Positions 30,690 through 43,420 of a stretch of 64,000 bases of DNA are shown in pieces; position 1 is the stretch's first letter, and the number at the start of each line of letters is the position of its first letter. The position numbers and the translations under genes were made by a program. The notes below the pieces were generated by a model that made no database searches, was not told the origin of the DNA, and worked only from the letters and a program-made list of their open reading frames with translations. Location of the stretch: the NCBI GenBank assembly GCA_009103225.1, contig RHPI01000160.1, forward strand, positions 49,377-113,376, given 5' to 3'. Source of the DNA: Chlorokybus atmophyticus (lineage: Eukaryota; Streptophyta; Chlorokybophyceae; Chlorokybales; Chlorokybaceae).

Positions 30690-32310
30690 GTGACGCCAAG
30701 CTTGCTTATGTTGCATGGCTGCAGATGTTGTCACCAAGATGTTGGAAGGCCTTGTGGAACGGTACTCCTTGGCCTGCTGCATCCGCACTCTCCCTCTCCC
30801 TGCATGTGCCTCTGCCAACATGCTTCCCTTCATCGCCCTGCATGTACGCAGGCACCTACCAGAACTGCATCCAACCCTGTGCACTAAGTTGCAGTATTGG
30901 GCCACAACTGTGGCGTACACACGTGCTTGCGTGTGTGTGCACGCCTACGCATATGTGTGCGTGTGCTTGCTGATGTGCACACATGTATGGGCGCGCGTGC
31001 ATAGTTGCTTGGGACATGCGGAGGAACAACGTCAATTTGTCAGGGCAGGTTGTCCCTCGCGCACACTTGGAGCATGGGCAGGCCGTGCTGGCAACGATGG
31101 CCCTCTTCGAGCATGAGGTGAATGACTGATTCTGTATAAGCAACCACTTCAGTGTAGTAACCATGTCTTCTTACACACATATGCATGCACCCATGTGTGG
31201 ACTCACAATTGCACATATGCGCACACACATGCATGCACACCGGCGCACGCTCTCTTTTACATTCAGTCACGGTCTTTGCATGCGTGGTCTCGCTCTCGCT
31301 CTCGCTCTCCCTGCGTGTGTCCGTGTCTGTGTCTGAGCCTGCATCTCAGAGGCTCTGTTCCAATCTCTAACTCTCCCGTCATCTGCCTTCTTCTCTCCTG
31401 CCTCTCCACATGGCCACTCCTCTCTCACAATCTGTCACCAAAGTGGCGACGCTGCCGGGGTTGTTGATGGTGCACGATGTCTTCAAGGGTGTTAGCAATG
31501 GCAGAGACAATGTTGTTGCAGGCCATTTGATCTGTTGAGGGACGTGGTGGTGTTCTACAACGCGGACAAGCAACTCCCCTCGTGGGTATATGATGCGAGG
31601 CAGGCGCCCAACCTATGACACCCATTGCTTGGCCCTCAATGGTAGCGCATACAACTTAGAGTTTGGGCTTGTTCAAGTGGCACACCTACGCGCACACGCA
31701 TGCACAAACAGGAGATTCACGCGCGCACACACACATACGCATGCACGCGCGCACCGGACCACCGACCTGTGTGCTGGTGGGCGTGTGCATGCGCACATAA
31801 AACACGCAGCCCCCACCCGCTGCATGTATACATACGTGCACGCAAACATGCACACTGGTGTACAAGCACGCGCGTGCGCTCTAACATACATACATGTACG
31901 CCCAGGCGGTGGCGGCGCGAGCACGGTCCAACGCAGCCCTCACACGGCCGTGCCAGGCGTGCCTCTGCCAGCGTGTCTAAAATGCTGCTCTGCTCCACCT
32001 ATGCTAGCCCCCTTCCGTACACGAATCTCCACAGTCTGGACTCGACGCAGTGACACAGTTGGTACAATGCATACTCGCGTGTGCGGGCCTATGTGCATGC
32101 ACGTGCGTGCGAGAGGCGGGGGTGGGTGGGGGGGTGGGGAGGGTCCGTGCGCGGACATACTTGTGCATGCGCATGCATAGCTGCGACTGTCATGACCACA
32201 CTTTACTGCGCGCAGGTGCAGCCACCGCCAGTGTCCGCCGAAATGTTAGGAATGAAGCACATGAAGATCCACGGGCATTGCAAGAGCGGCATGTGAAGCG
32301 CCCGGGAGGT
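30690..32310 (+). CDS. Possible spliced gene, unidentified
   Basis: Several plus-strand stretches with coding texture and plausible donors alternate with GT/CA-rich introns. The first is ADVVTKMLEGLVERYSLACC...VRRHLPELHPTL (about 30714-30912, then GTACAC). The second is RRNNVNLSGQVVPRAHLEHGQAVLATMALFEHE (about 31018-31115, then GTGAAT). Then come VTKVATLPGLLMVHDVFKGVSNG (about 31435-31500) and LLRDVVVFYNADKQLPSWVYDARQAPN (about 31530-31612). A short terminal piece starts after the CAG at 32218 and ends with TGA 32294-32296. The frames do not join cleanly, so this may be a broken gene. I do not recognise the product. Confidence 0.3.
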
Positions 32311-33790
32311 GTGACAACACGCACACGCAATTGTGCACGCACACGCATGCACACATGCACGTGCACGCACGCCGCATACACACGGCCTCCCGCCCGCTCG
32401 CCCGCCCGCGTGTGCGTATTAGCGCATGCACGCCGCACATACACAGCCTCATACACTCACGCACGCGCAAGCCACACACACAGGCCACATATACGCAGCC
32501 TCACGCATACACGTACGCACCCGCATACGCACGCCACGCACACACGTGCATGTGCCAACTCTCACACACACATGCGCGCCACACATACATAGAGCCTCAT
32601 ACACACACACACACGCACACAGCGCGCACGCATGCATGCGCCACATACACATAGCTTAACATCCGCCCGCCCGCCCGCCCGCACACACACACACACACAC
32701 ACACACACGCAAACGCAAACGCAAACGCACAAGCACGCATCCACGGCAGCTTACACCTACACGTGGGCCATCTCAGGGGCTTCATGAGGGTGTAAAAGCG
32801 ACACATGCCACCATCGACATCTGCTTCAGTACCCGCGCTTCCTCGTACTGTGTAGTTGGGGCGGCTGCTGTTGCGTCTCACCAATGCTTCCCTGCCGTTG
32901 CTGCTGCAACTTCAGTCGCGCAGCTTGCGCCCCCCCTCAGGGAGGCTCCTAGCCGGCCCCTTAGATCTGCTTGCGTAAAGTGTGTTAGCTTGGTGGGTTG
33001 TCTTGCGTGTGTGTCCGTGTAAGATGCGTACTCTGTGTGCGTGCTAATGTGTGGGTCATATGTGTGTTGGTGTAACTGTGGGTATGCTCTAAGCGTGCGT
33101 GCAAGCGTGCAGCACGGCCATCATTATACCAAATTCATATAAAGGCACAATGTAGCTGAGAAAGACTCACAGCAAGATAACAAGCATAACTTCAACACGC
33201 ACTCACAGCAAACATCCTCACGCATATATGCACGCACGCACACACCGGTACACACGCACACCACACAAACCCACCACATACACAGCCTCATACATACATG
33301 CACACGCACCCTCACGCACACGCACACAGGCACCTGCATGTGCCAAGCCGAGCACACACATGCGCACCACACATATACATCCTCACATATATATGCACGC
33401 GTGCATGCACACTTATACACACGCACCACACAAACACTCCACCTACACACAGCCTCTTACATACACGCAGACATGCACATGCATGTGCCAACACGCACAC
33501 ATACACGCACGCACACGCATGACACACATACACGCCACATACACACATACATGCACACATGCACACACATGCGCCCTCACACACATATGCACACGCACGC
33601 CACACATCAACAGCCACACGCAAACACGCACGCACTGCGTGGCACACATATATACACAGCAAACACACATACACGCCCTCACACGCACACACACACGCAC
33701 ACACGCATATGCATGTGCCAACAAGCACACCCATGCGCGCGCGCACGCACACGCACAAGCACATGCACGCCACACCAACGTGCATACAAT
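32311..33790. repeat. (CA)n-rich microsatellite and CACGCA minisatellite tracts
   Basis: Two blocks (about 32311-32745 and 33220-33780) consist of interrupted CA/CACGCA/CATACA repeats. They produce long spurious open frames on both strands. The middle part (about 32760-33060) is unique sequence without a gene that I can support. Confidence 0.9.
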
Positions 33791-34285
33791 GAAGGAGTTT
33801 ACACCTATATGTGGGCCATGCCAGGGGGGTGTTGAAGCAAGTGATGGTCACTCCACCGTTGATAGCAGCTTCAGTAGTTGTTTGCCTGTGGGTGTGCTAG
33901 TGTTTGTGGTGTATGTGTGTGTGATGGTGTACTTATACAAAGTTTTGCAATCTATTTGTCTTTGCCGTGTTGGCGGTTGTGTGCACGCGCTTGCATTCGC
34001 ACAATTGCATTCGATAGCTTAATGAGTGTATTACGGTGTAAGTTATGAGAAATCTTGCAACCTATTTGCCTTTGCCATGTTGACGGTTGTGTGCAGACGC
34101 TTGCATTCGCACAGTTGCATTCCGTAGTTAATGTAAACTTGCATTGGATTGGCTTGATGGGTGTGCTTTAAGAGTGCGTGCGAGTGTGCCACACAACCCA
34201 TACTACCGATCATGTATATAAAGGATCATGCACAACGTAGGTAACAAACACTCACATGCAAGACAGCAAGCATAACGGCGACACC
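33075..34285. repeat. Diverged direct repeats of about 120 bp with TATA-like boxes
   Basis: Segments 33075-33200 and 34160-34285 share an order of motifs: GTGCGTGC, then ATATAAAGG (in CATATAAAGGCA and TATATAAAGGAT), then ACTCACA, then AGCAAGCATAAC or AACAAGCATAAC. The two ATATAAAGG boxes look like core promoters of a repeated element. Between them lie the CA-rich tract and the tandem duplication at 33934-34134. Confidence 0.45.
33934..34134. repeat. Tandem duplication, units about 92 and 95 bp
   Basis: Units 33934-34024 and 34040-34134 share TCTTGCAA/TTTTGCAA, CTATTTG, CTTTGCC, TGTTGNCGGTTGTGTGCA and CGCTTGCATTCGCACA, and end in TTAATG. They differ at several bases. No function is evident. 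Confidence 0.8.
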
Positions 34286-34621
34286 GGCATGAACCCTTCA
34301 TCTGACCACGGGCCCCTAGGTTGTGCCCTGGGGTAAAGCTTACAACCTCACAACTCTACCCGGAACTAGCTACGAGCATGCGTGTTCGTGCATGTACATC
34401 CACACGCACGTGCGTGCAGCAAAGTCCCTTGAATTGAATGGAATGACTTAGCTTCTAGATCCGTAAAAATGTTCTTAGGCTTCGTCTACGCAAGCACATA
34501 GTGCACTCCATTTCTTCCATTGGCGTTACTCAATATATCGCGTGCGTGCGTATCAAAAATAGAACCGATTGCACTGGCATGCACAGCATATGCCAGCACA
34601 TATGGCACGCCCACATGCGGT

Positions 34622-34625
<4 letters not shown>

Positions 34626-34703
<78 letters not shown>
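34626..34703. repeat. (GA)n microsatellite, about 78 bp
   Basis: An uninterrupted GA run. An N at 34716 follows shortly after. Frames across it are artefacts. Confidence 0.98.
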
Positions 34704-34705
<2 letters not shown>

Positions 34706-34719
34706 ATCCAAGTGTNTAT

Positions 34720-35517
34720 ATAAGGGGTATGGTACGGTGGCAGCATGCATGGTGTGGACAATGCGAATGGCATGCATCAGCACAAGCATGCACACGCTTT
34801 ACACATCAAATTTAACCACCGGGCTAGTTCTATGGCTGCCTGCTACACTATACCAATGCTAGCCCGCCCCGTTAGACATACAAGCATGCATTTTGTTAGT
34901 CCCTGCTCACATGGGCGCTGTGTATGCAGAGTAGTTGAAAGTGGCGTGTGTACAAGCAGAGCACTATGTGTTATTATTTATGTATAAGATATATATAACA
35001 CATGGATTAATTTACAGCAGCGTTGTACAGATGTGTGTACATACATGCAAGAGTGATAATGTGCGAATTAATTTACACTGACACACTTATCGATCATAGT
35101 GGCGTACTACAGACACCCCTGTGCGGCATAGGAAGTGAGGCTGGACAGTTTTGGACAAAGCACACTGACAGCGAAAAAGAAAAACCCGCTCAATTGTTTA
35201 TCCATTCGGTTAGCATCGTTCAATATAGTCAGGTGATGGGCGGTGCGAGTTTGGCTGAGCGCTGTGAGCGGCGATGAAAATTGGGAACCCTAATCGCATT
35301 CCCTACCTTGCACAATGCACGTTCATATCGGGTCGTCCGTCGCGCCGGTGTCCCAACCGCAACAAGCTTTTCATGGCCAGTTATTTTGTCCCGTGTTATA
35401 TTTTCATTCAAACCTTATGAAGTGCTTTCCGAACTTGCACAGAGGCATCACGTGACGTGTGGCGGGGCACCGCATCCGGCACGGCCTGCCAATCCAAGTA
35501 ATTACCCCCCCCCTACC
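34720..35517. other. Upstream region of the gamma-glutamyl hydrolase gene
   Basis: No gene is supported. The frame of GGH exon 1 is open upstream to 35281, but the peptide there lacks features of a mature protein start. I place translation initiation at 35518 or 35533, just before the hydrophobic segment. Confidence 0.4.
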
Positions 35518-38182
35518 ATGCCCTGTGCAAGCATGGCGGCGGCGGGGAGGGGGTCGGCGCACGGGGGGAGGACGGGGAGTGTGCTCTCCCTGCTGGTCTT
35601 CGTCCTCCTCTTCCTTCTCCTGCTGGCCGGGGCTGTGAGTGCCGTGCGGGAGGAGGTGGAGGAGGTGGAGGAGCTTGAGGCTGTGGGGACGCAGCAGGCG
35701 GCCGAGGCGGAGAGGGTGGCGGACATCAACGTCGACGTCGACGCGATTGACGATGCCGTTGTCGACCAGAAGAGGGCCTTGAGCAGGCGCCGCCCGCCGC
35801 CGCCCAGAGTCACTGTGGCGCCCCTCATCGGCATCCTCACCCAGCCCATGCCTGGTGAGCAGTAGGGGGAGTAAAGGGAGGGGGTAACTTATGGTGTGTG
35901 ATGGGTGTCCTTGATTGTCTCTGACATGCATGCATGCAAGTGTTGTTAGTGCTGCTGCTGCTGCTGGTGTTCTGTGTAACAGCAGCACACTGACCTGCCT
36001 TGCTTGCATGCATCATGCATGCTCTTTTTTGTGATCCAATCCCTCTCCTGGCCCTCCCTCGTGCACTCATGCACACTCATGCCCCCCCACCCCCACCCCC
36101 ACACACACACTGTTTCCCCCTCAGGCGACGAGAAGGAGCTGACGTACATCGCGGCCTCGTACGTCAAGTTCGTGGAGGCCGCCGGCGGGAGGGCCGTGCC
36201 CATATTCTTCTCCGCGCCGGAATGGGACATCAAGAGGGTGAGTGTGAGCTGTGAACACGACTCAATAATTTCTTGCTAGCATACACACCCACACCCACAA
36301 CACGCCCATCCTCCCCTGCAGCGCTTTGACGCCGTCAACGCCATCATATTCCCGGGGGGCGACGCTGCTTTGGAGCACGACTCGCCCTTCTACAAGACGG
36401 GACGCAAGCTCTTCAAGGTGCGTGTTGACATACCATGTGTCCTTGTTGTACCCTGCTCTTACACTAATGTTCTCTTCAATGCACGTGCCTACGACGCAGT
36501 TGGCTCAAGCTGCCAATGACCGCGGCGACTACTTCCCGATCCATGGCACCTGCCTGGGCTTTGAGCTCCTCATGACCATCGTCAGCAACGTGCGTGCGTA
36601 TCACATTGCGCTTCGTCGCTCATAGTGGCATAGAGTTGAGGTTCTTGTTGCTCAACCCTTTTGCGTGTGTGTGTCACTATTGTGTGCAGAAAAGCGTGGA
36701 CGATCTGTTTAGCAGGTTCCGAGCGGAGGATGATCCAGTACGTGCGTGCATATCTTGTTGCATGCGTGGGCAAATGTGTGTCATCGTGATTGCAAGGGAT
36801 TACATGTACTCGGTTGTACAACAACATCCTGACTATGTTGATGGTGTTTTGCTGTGGCAGGCCCCACTCGTGTTTCTGCCTGAGTCAGTGGACTGCACCT
36901 TCTTGAGCCAGTACGTGTGTAGTTGCTGGAGAAGCTGCTGCATACTGTACACATACTGTGAAAGCATGGCATGAATAAACAATTATGCGTGCACACGTCG
37001 GTTGCAGCCTCCCACGGGACCTGCTGGAGAAAATCAGCGGCCAGGCGCTTGCCATGGAAAATCATGAGGTGATGGCATAACAACGTATGCAGTAAATACG
37101 TAATTTGATAAACGCATATCATTAGGTGATCAATGTGCACAAGAACGCGTTTTCTTTCTCTTTGTTGAGTTGAGAGAAAGCATTCATTGCTCGTAGAGCG
37201 ATGTATTGTATGCACACGCCAGCGCACTCAACATGTTGCAGGAACAACTCAACCTGTGCATGGAGGCAAGCCAACTCAGGTTGAAACAGCTCTCTTGTCC
37301 ACTTGCAGTCCGGCATCTCCATCACGAAGTTCGCCAATGACCCGAACCTGAGACAGTTTTTCCAGGCTCTCACTGTCTCCAGAGACTTAGACGACAAGGT
37401 CAGGACGTGCACATGTACATCGCATGCACAGCATATCCCTCTAACAACACTGCTGTCCATGTGCCTTTTTTTCCTTTCAGTGGTATGTGTCCTCGGTGGA
37501 AGCTTACGACTATCCTTTTACCGGAACTCAGTGGCACCCCGAGGTAATGTGTGCACGCGCATGCGCATGCATCTGACACGGCTGACACAACATGTACATC
37601 TCATTGTAAACTCAAGAACGTAGTAGCGCTGACGGAGACTGAGCCGTGGTGGCTGTGGCAGAAAAATGCTTTTGAATTTGGTTTGGAACACATTCCGCAC
37701 GGCGTGGAGGCGGTCAAACTCACGCAGGCCATCGCCAACTATATCATCTGGTACTTGTCAAGTAGTAACGTATGCGTCATCAGTGAAACAAGTAAAGTCG
37801 AGTACATGCTGACACCTGCACACAACACACCAGTGAGGCGAAGCGCAACAAGCACGCGCCTCGCAACCACACGGAGCTGCTCGACCTGGTGATCTACAAC
37901 TATCCAATCGAGTTCTCTGCACGCAAAGGGTGAGCCGATATGGCATGGCATGTATGCATCAAAAGCAGCCAGTGCGTCTGTAGTTGTATCCAACCTCGCA
38001 TGCACCCATGTCATGGACATGTGCACAGGAGTTCCCTGTGGCAGCGCTACTGGTTCAACCACACGGAGAAGCCGTGGGAATTCCGTGGTCATGACCAGCA
38101 GGAGATGGACGACGCACCGCGCAAAGACGCAAGCGAAATTTACCGCAAACATGTACAACAAGTCAACAGCGCCGTTGTCTAA
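35518..38182 (+). CDS. Gamma-glutamyl hydrolase (folate polyglutamate hydrolase), 12 exons
   Basis: Exons: 35518-35854, 36125-36237, 36322-36417, 36500-36589, 36690-36737, 36861-36910, 37008-37068, 37309-37398, 37481-37543, 37662-37750, 37834-37929, 38029-38182. All junctions are GT-AG and the phases agree, giving 428 aa ending in TAA. A Leu-rich signal peptide (LSLLVFVLLFLLLLAGAVSA) is followed by an acidic linker and the class I glutamine amidotransferase-like fold. Landmarks are VAPLIGILTQP, FPGGDAALE, the nucleophile Cys200 in HGTCLGFE and the catalytic His314 in TQWHPEKNAFEFG. The enzyme removes gamma-linked glutamates from folylpolyglutamates; plant forms act in the vacuole, which fits the signal peptide. 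A second in-frame ATG is at 35533. The gene looks intact and single-copy here. Confidence 0.93.
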
Positions 38183-38639
38183 GAACAGCCACAGAGAGTG
38201 AGAAGAGAAGCGCAGTCTACTGCATGTGTGCAACACAGCACGTGGGGTGTACACAAAGCTGGAGACGTAGTGTGGGGGTGTGGGTTGGGGTCCCTCTTTG
38301 ACCCGGTGTGTCTCCTTGTATATACGTGAGTTGTGTAGGGTAAGAAGTTCGTTGCGGATCATGTAGGCTTGCGTGTGAAACGCTATGCATGTGAAACTTG
38401 CCTGAGTTTGTTTGACGAATCTCAAATGAAACCAAGCCTAGGTGTGGGTCTGCATTGGTGTCTTGGGTAAAAGAGCAAACTGCCGGAGAGTATCTCTGCA
38501 CATAAAGTGACTGCCGAACCCAACTGAACAGAAAATCACTTGTTTGTTTATGTCATGAAAGTAGAGCAACATGTCGCGGGCTTTGTGGTAACCAGTCAAC
38601 AACACAACCACGAGGATGTCACCAAAGATGTCCAAGCGA

Positions 38640-40140
38640 TAAGTCATTCAGTGTGAGGAGGACAAGAGGGTGGAGGTGGCCAAGGAGGAGGAGGAGGAGG
38701 AGCTGCTGCTGGCAGAGGAGGAAAAGGAGGCTGATGCAATGCAGGTTCGTCTACAAAAAAGGCCTATTTGCGGAAGTGTCGGTCAGTGGTTCTTGCTAGA
38801 CAGTGCATTCCACTTGTGCTTTGGGTACTACAATCGTTGCCCAACGAAGTTGTGCAACAACAATAATAATGAGCTATGCATAAGTGCGCACATGCAAGCA
38901 CGCATTGGCATACAAGCATGCGCACACACGCTCACGCATATGCTCAGGCAGACAAGTGCACCTCGCACATGCACATGTGCACAAACACACGCGCATGCAC
39001 TTACACGATCAGCGCGCATGAATGCGCTCACACGCGCACGCACGCACGCACCGTCCGTGTTATCCTAGCTGGACGCTGCTGCTTAAGCAGTGTGATGGTC
39101 TTACACTCACACTCGCATGCAGCTTGTAGCACGCGAAGCTTGCACAACATCCCCACACTCTCGCACCCGAAGACTCCGACCAGACGTCCTCTTCCTGGCC
39201 CGAAGCCGCCGATCACTCACTCACGGGACGACGACGATGGGGACGATGATCATGAAGAAGGTAGTGTTTCAAGCCAAGTTGACCTGACGTCGAGCCGACG
39301 AGTTGAGAACGTCGCCAAGCATGCACAACAATGACAACAACAACAACAGGAAGAGGAGAGAGAAGGACGCAGTCTCTCCCCTAGCTGCCTTGTAAGTGGT
39401 AAGGCTCAAGCAGATGAACAGCATACACAGCAAGTACAACTCAATGATAACAATGACAACACTATCAGGCGGAGGATGCGGAGAGCGTGCAAGCTGAGTC
39501 ACGCGCGGGGGAGCGTTGGAAAGTGGCGACGGACGTGCCACGGTGCTCGCATACGCCATCGCGTCGGCCTCGACCGACAGGTGACATGCGGTAGAAGTGG
39601 CACGTGTTGGTTTGGTTTGGCTCGTTGAATTGGTTGTTGGTTGGTTCATGTGGATGTTTTGTTTGTTTCGTCACAGGTCACAAGAACGGCATGCACGCTT
39701 GCTGTAGTGGAGACGGCGGGTGCTGAATCAAACATGCTCGGCATCCACCCGCAACGAGCATGGCACACCTCTGATGCGTGCGTGCGCGTGTGCGCGCATG
39801 ATGTTGTGTATGTGTGTGTGCGCGCAGACGTGTGTGCGCGTGCGTACGTGTGTTCACGTGTGCGCATGTGTCCTCCGCACACAAGCGCGCATGTGCGTAT
39901 GTCCGTGTGTGTCTATGTTCACACGTGTCGTTGAGTGCTACCATCGTCATCAGGTGGTGTCGTTGCCCTCGTCCGGTCACGCGCTTGCCGTGGGCATGCA
40001 TGTCGCGTGGGGACGATCCTCGTGTCCCGCAGTGGTTGCCATGGACTTCAGCTACCAGGTGAGTGGCTCCTTCGTGGCTACGCCAATGTGCGTGTGTGCG
40101 TGTGCTTGCGTGCTACCCGTTGTTCAAACTCGCAGTGCGA
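38640..40140 (+). pseudogene. Possible 5' exons of the WDR44-like gene
   Basis: Coding-like stretches precede the WD40 part on the same strand. They include an acidic exon (EDKRVEVAKEEEEEELLLAEEEKEADAMQ, about 38655-38745, followed by GTTCGT), a Pro-rich then acidic segment (HPKTPTRRPLPGPKPPITHS with DDDDGDDDHEEG, about 39160-39260), and ALAVGMHVAWGRSSCPAVVAMDFSYQ (about 39980-40058, donor GTGAGT). CA-rich introns lie between. A charged, low-complexity N-terminus is usual for WDR44-type proteins. Joins are not proven. Confidence 0.35.
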
Positions 40141-40170
40141 CTCGCTGAACTGCTGCTTTACTGCGTGTAG

Positions 40171-40995
40171 CCTCAGCAGAGCAACTCCAGCAGCACCAAA
40201 GTGTCTGTCAGGGAAAGGAACTCCAAGGAGTTTACGAGTCTGCAACTGATGCAGGTGTGCACTGTTTGCTATGCGCAAACCAGCAACACCATTCGCATGT
40301 GTGCCAGAGGCTCACACGTGACGCAGGAGTTGAAGGAAGACACCGGCCCTGTGTGGAGCATGAAGTCTAGTTTGCATGGGCAGTATCTAGCCAGTGCAGG
40401 GCAGGATTTTGTGGTGTGAGGATGTGGTCCGTTGCGTATCGATCTCCTCTGTTTGGACGAGGACGACACGCAGGCCACACAGAGGCGGCAACTGCTAACC
40501 AGCAAAACTAAACTCGGTACAAACAGGTTGGCTACCTGTGTTCTGGGTCGACTTGTTGGTATGCATCGCAGAGCTTCCCGAGTTCGCGCACAGCATGCAT
40601 CTCACGAGACCACTCATTGCATGCAGGGCAGTCCAGGGAGCAGTGAGCACTTGCAGTTTGCGGAAGAGCCTCATCATGTTTACATTGGCTGCAAAGCTGA
40701 TGTGCTGGACTTATGCTGGTCCAAGACTGACTTCTTGCTTTCTGCGTCAATGGACCAAACCGCGAGGTCATGGCACATTTTCTTCTAAGAGTGTCTGCAC
40801 ATCTTCACGCACAACGACCTTGTCATGGCGGTCAACTTCAACCCAGTTGACGACAAGTACTTCTTATCTGGCATGCGACCCCTTCCTATCCGGCTCGAAG
40901 GATGGGGTCGCGCCCAAAGTTTGTCACAGTTCCAGATACATTGGGTGTGGGTTCGCCGAGCACAAGGGGCCGGTTTGGATGAATATATCACACTG
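40171..40995 (+). pseudogene. WDR44-like WD40 repeat protein, disrupted
   Basis: Exon 40171-40254 reads KVSVRERNSKEFTSLQLMQ, the segment before the first WD40 blade in WDR44-type proteins. Exon 40327 onward reads ELKEDTGPVWSMKSSLHGQYLASAGQDFVV. A frameshift at about 40415 follows; the next frame gives RMWSVAYRSPLFG. Later pieces are ADVLDLCWSKTDFLLSASMDQTARSWHI (about 40690-40780), a stop, then ECLHIFTHNDLVMAVNFNPVDDKYFLSG (to about 40875). WDR44 family proteins are beta-propellers that bind Rab11-type GTPases or act as trafficking adaptors. At least two frame breaks and an abrupt end in repeat sequence suggest a pseudogene; assembly errors are the alternative. Confidence 0.75.
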
Positions 40996-41180
40996 GTGCC
41001 AATTGGCGGTTGTGATGTGTAATGTCCAATGCTACCCTGCTTAAACACAATCATACAGTGGGCTGTACACAAGCAACGTCCTCAAGCGCTACATGCTGTC
41101 TGTTGTGTACACGCAAGGAGGGGGCTGCATGCACAACAGCTGCAGCTGGAGCCATATCGGTCGTGGCCTGCGCGCTGGTT
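40968..41180 (+). repeat. Dispersed repeat, copy A
   Basis: It starts near GAATATATCACAC-TGGTGCC and includes GGTTGT, CAGTGGGCTGTACA and CCTCAAGCGCTACATG, ending near GTGGCCTGCGCG. Copies B (42975-43420, plus) and C (44762-45070, minus) align over most of it. It abuts the broken WD40 gene, so the repeat either inserted into that gene or derives from its lost 3' exons. Confidence 0.75.
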
Positions 41181-41599
41181 TGGTCTGGTGGGCAAGGCCG
41201 CGGATGAGCAGATTCGCGCAGCAGAGGCGGCGGGCCAAGCCGCGTTCTCCCAATGCATTAGCGACAACCAGGTCATCACAGGCGGGTACATGAAAACATC
41301 ACTAAACTTGCAAATGTTGGGCTTCCACATATGCTGTGACAGTGGCATGCATGCCTTCCAGTGTTGACAACATATCACCATTGCATGTACTTTCGTATGG
41401 ACGTGTGCGGAGGTGTGTGCATACGTAGCAAGGGTTAAGCGTGTGGCTTTCTTACAAGAACAATCAATTTAAATCAATCAATACATTACATGGGCAACAC
41501 GGTCCATCGAGTCATACTCATGCTAACAGCCCTTTGGCAGCTTTCAACAGCCACAATTACGCAAGCACATCCAAAGTCAACACAGCCACGTCCGCCAGT

Positions 41600-42010
41600 G
41601 CCGTCAATGTCGTGGGGTCAGACTCCTCGAGCACGGATTGCAGCGGATGCAAATGCCAACAACGCAGAAGCCAGCGCTCGCTGCAGCACAACGGCCACGC
41701 GGTACCGGTACTGCGTCACAAACCGGGACAGGTAGCGAGCCTCTAGACATCGACCCTCGATCACACGACGCGCGCATTGTGATATCACACCCGCCAGAGG
41801 CTCGCCCATCAAGCCGTATATCTTCAATGCCAGCGGTATGGATGTGTCCGTTGGGTGACAATCGCTGTACTTCGCGCGCTTCGCCTGCTCTGCTGCCCGC
41901 GCACCAGCACACGGTAAAGCACGAGTGAGTGTGATGGAGACATCCAACAGTAGACACGTCACGACCCATTTCCGCAGCCACGATGTCTATATGACGTCGA
42001 CCGCCGCGGT
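41600..42010 (+). repeat. Dispersed repeat, diverged coding part (copy D)
   Basis: One frame reads RYRYCVTNRDR, then PARGSPIKPYIFN. This matches in spirit copy B's RWRKAVTKRNRDRVF, then GRPIQPCDLIANG. Weak similarity by eye suggests a common protein-coding mobile element. A GACGTCGACC and CGAGTATATGTGC stretch follows. Family not recognised. Confidence 0.4.
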
Positions 42011-42019
42011 GAGGATGGG

Positions 42020-42965
42020 CGCGAGTATATGTGCTTAGCGGGGGGGTTCCACATTGGCGCAATTAGTTTGGGCTGATTTGTAACATTTGTAAAGTTGCGG
42101 CATTCTGCCACGCTGCGAAAAAGCTGCCTTTATATGCGGATCTATCACGTTCAAAATATGAAATTGAAAGATGAATGCTGGTTGCCCTTCTGCTGATTGC
42201 ATCATTCATACATCACAGTGGACATGTCTCTGTTGAGCCAACAAATGGCTGCACTGCTGATCAATCGTGTGGTTGTTCTGCCCATGCCAGTTTCTTGACC
42301 TGGTGTGCATCGGATATGAGGCAACATGCTAGTTGATGTTGTACAGCTGGCCGGTGGTATCAGTGATAGCGTTCAACGCAAGTTGTGGTACAATAAAAAT
42401 GGACATTGTGCTGTGTCTGACTCTGTTTTGGCAATGAAAGGAGATAGAGAGTCGTGACTGGTCAGCTGTGCTATTCGATAGGAGGTGCACTGGGAGGCAT
42501 CCGAGCTTACTCTATTGCCAGTGTGTCGGTTATGCTCTGCAGCGCAGGCACCGTGCACCAGCTGTAGACGCCTTTCCTGGCTGGCAGCTTCTGCAAATGA
42601 CGCATAACCACTGTCGCCAACGCATTGCGGCAGCTGCATCTCAAGGGATCTCTCAAGCTAGCAGTGCAGGCAGCCTATGGCACGCCGTGCTGTTTGTACT
42701 AAGCCCGCTGTTCAGCTCAAACAACTGCCATATGTAAGCAACATGCCAAGCATGACGACGCACAGTGCTGACTATTGGCAGCACCATGGCACTGTAGGAC
42801 GGCGCTGACATGGTGTTGCAAATACTTCGACGCACCAGCCTGCTCCAACAGCTATCGGTCGTGCCACTCGTGAAGAGGAGCATTCCGCTATAATTACACT
42901 GTATTCCGCTACCGGAGCTATGTGTGTGACATAGTGAAACGCAGCATTTTAAACGCTCCTTTAGA
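42020..42965. other. No gene recognised
   Basis: Mixed sequence between two repeat copies. Open frames are short and overlapping, with no family motif. Confidence 0.4.
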
Positions 42966-42974
42966 GAATGATAA

Positions 42975-43420
42975 AAAATGAATATATAACACAGGTGCCC
43001 ATTGGCGGTTGTATAGTGTCCAGCGCTACCCTACATAAACACAATTATATAGTGGGCTGTACACGAGCAACGTCCTCAAGCGCTACATGTTGTCTATTGT
43101 ATACACGCAAAGAGAGGGCTGCGTGCACTGCAGCTATGGCTAGAGCCATAATGGTTGTGGCCTGCGCGCGCTAAAACATGACAGATGTGCGCTGGCGGAA
43201 GGCAGTCACAAAGCGTAATAGAGACCGCGTCTTCAACTCAAGAGCATTCAATGCTCGGCTCGCACAAGCGGGCAACAAGTCCAACCACGGACGACCCATC
43301 CAACCGTGCGACTTGATCGCTAATGGGATTAGCATGCTTGTCGGAAAATGGTCCAAGTACTTTAAGCGCATCCCGCGCTCCGCACTCTGTGCAGCTGCTC
43401 ACGCTAGGTGATGGCTGCCG
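42975..43420 (+). repeat. Dispersed repeat, copy B (longest)
   Basis: It aligns with copy A over about 43000-43170. Beyond that it extends into a frame with RWRKAVTKRNRDRVFNSRAF, GRPIQPCDLIANGISMLVG and KWSKYFKRIPRSA. The extension also matches copy C. The open frame hints that the repeat carries, or once carried, a basic DNA- or RNA-binding protein. Confidence 0.7.

Noticed and set aside
32311-33790. Long open frames on both strands in the CA-rich tract
   Set aside because: They are products of simple CA/CACGCA repeats (Thr/His/Ala and Cys/Val/Arg patterns), overlap on both strands and have no family signature.
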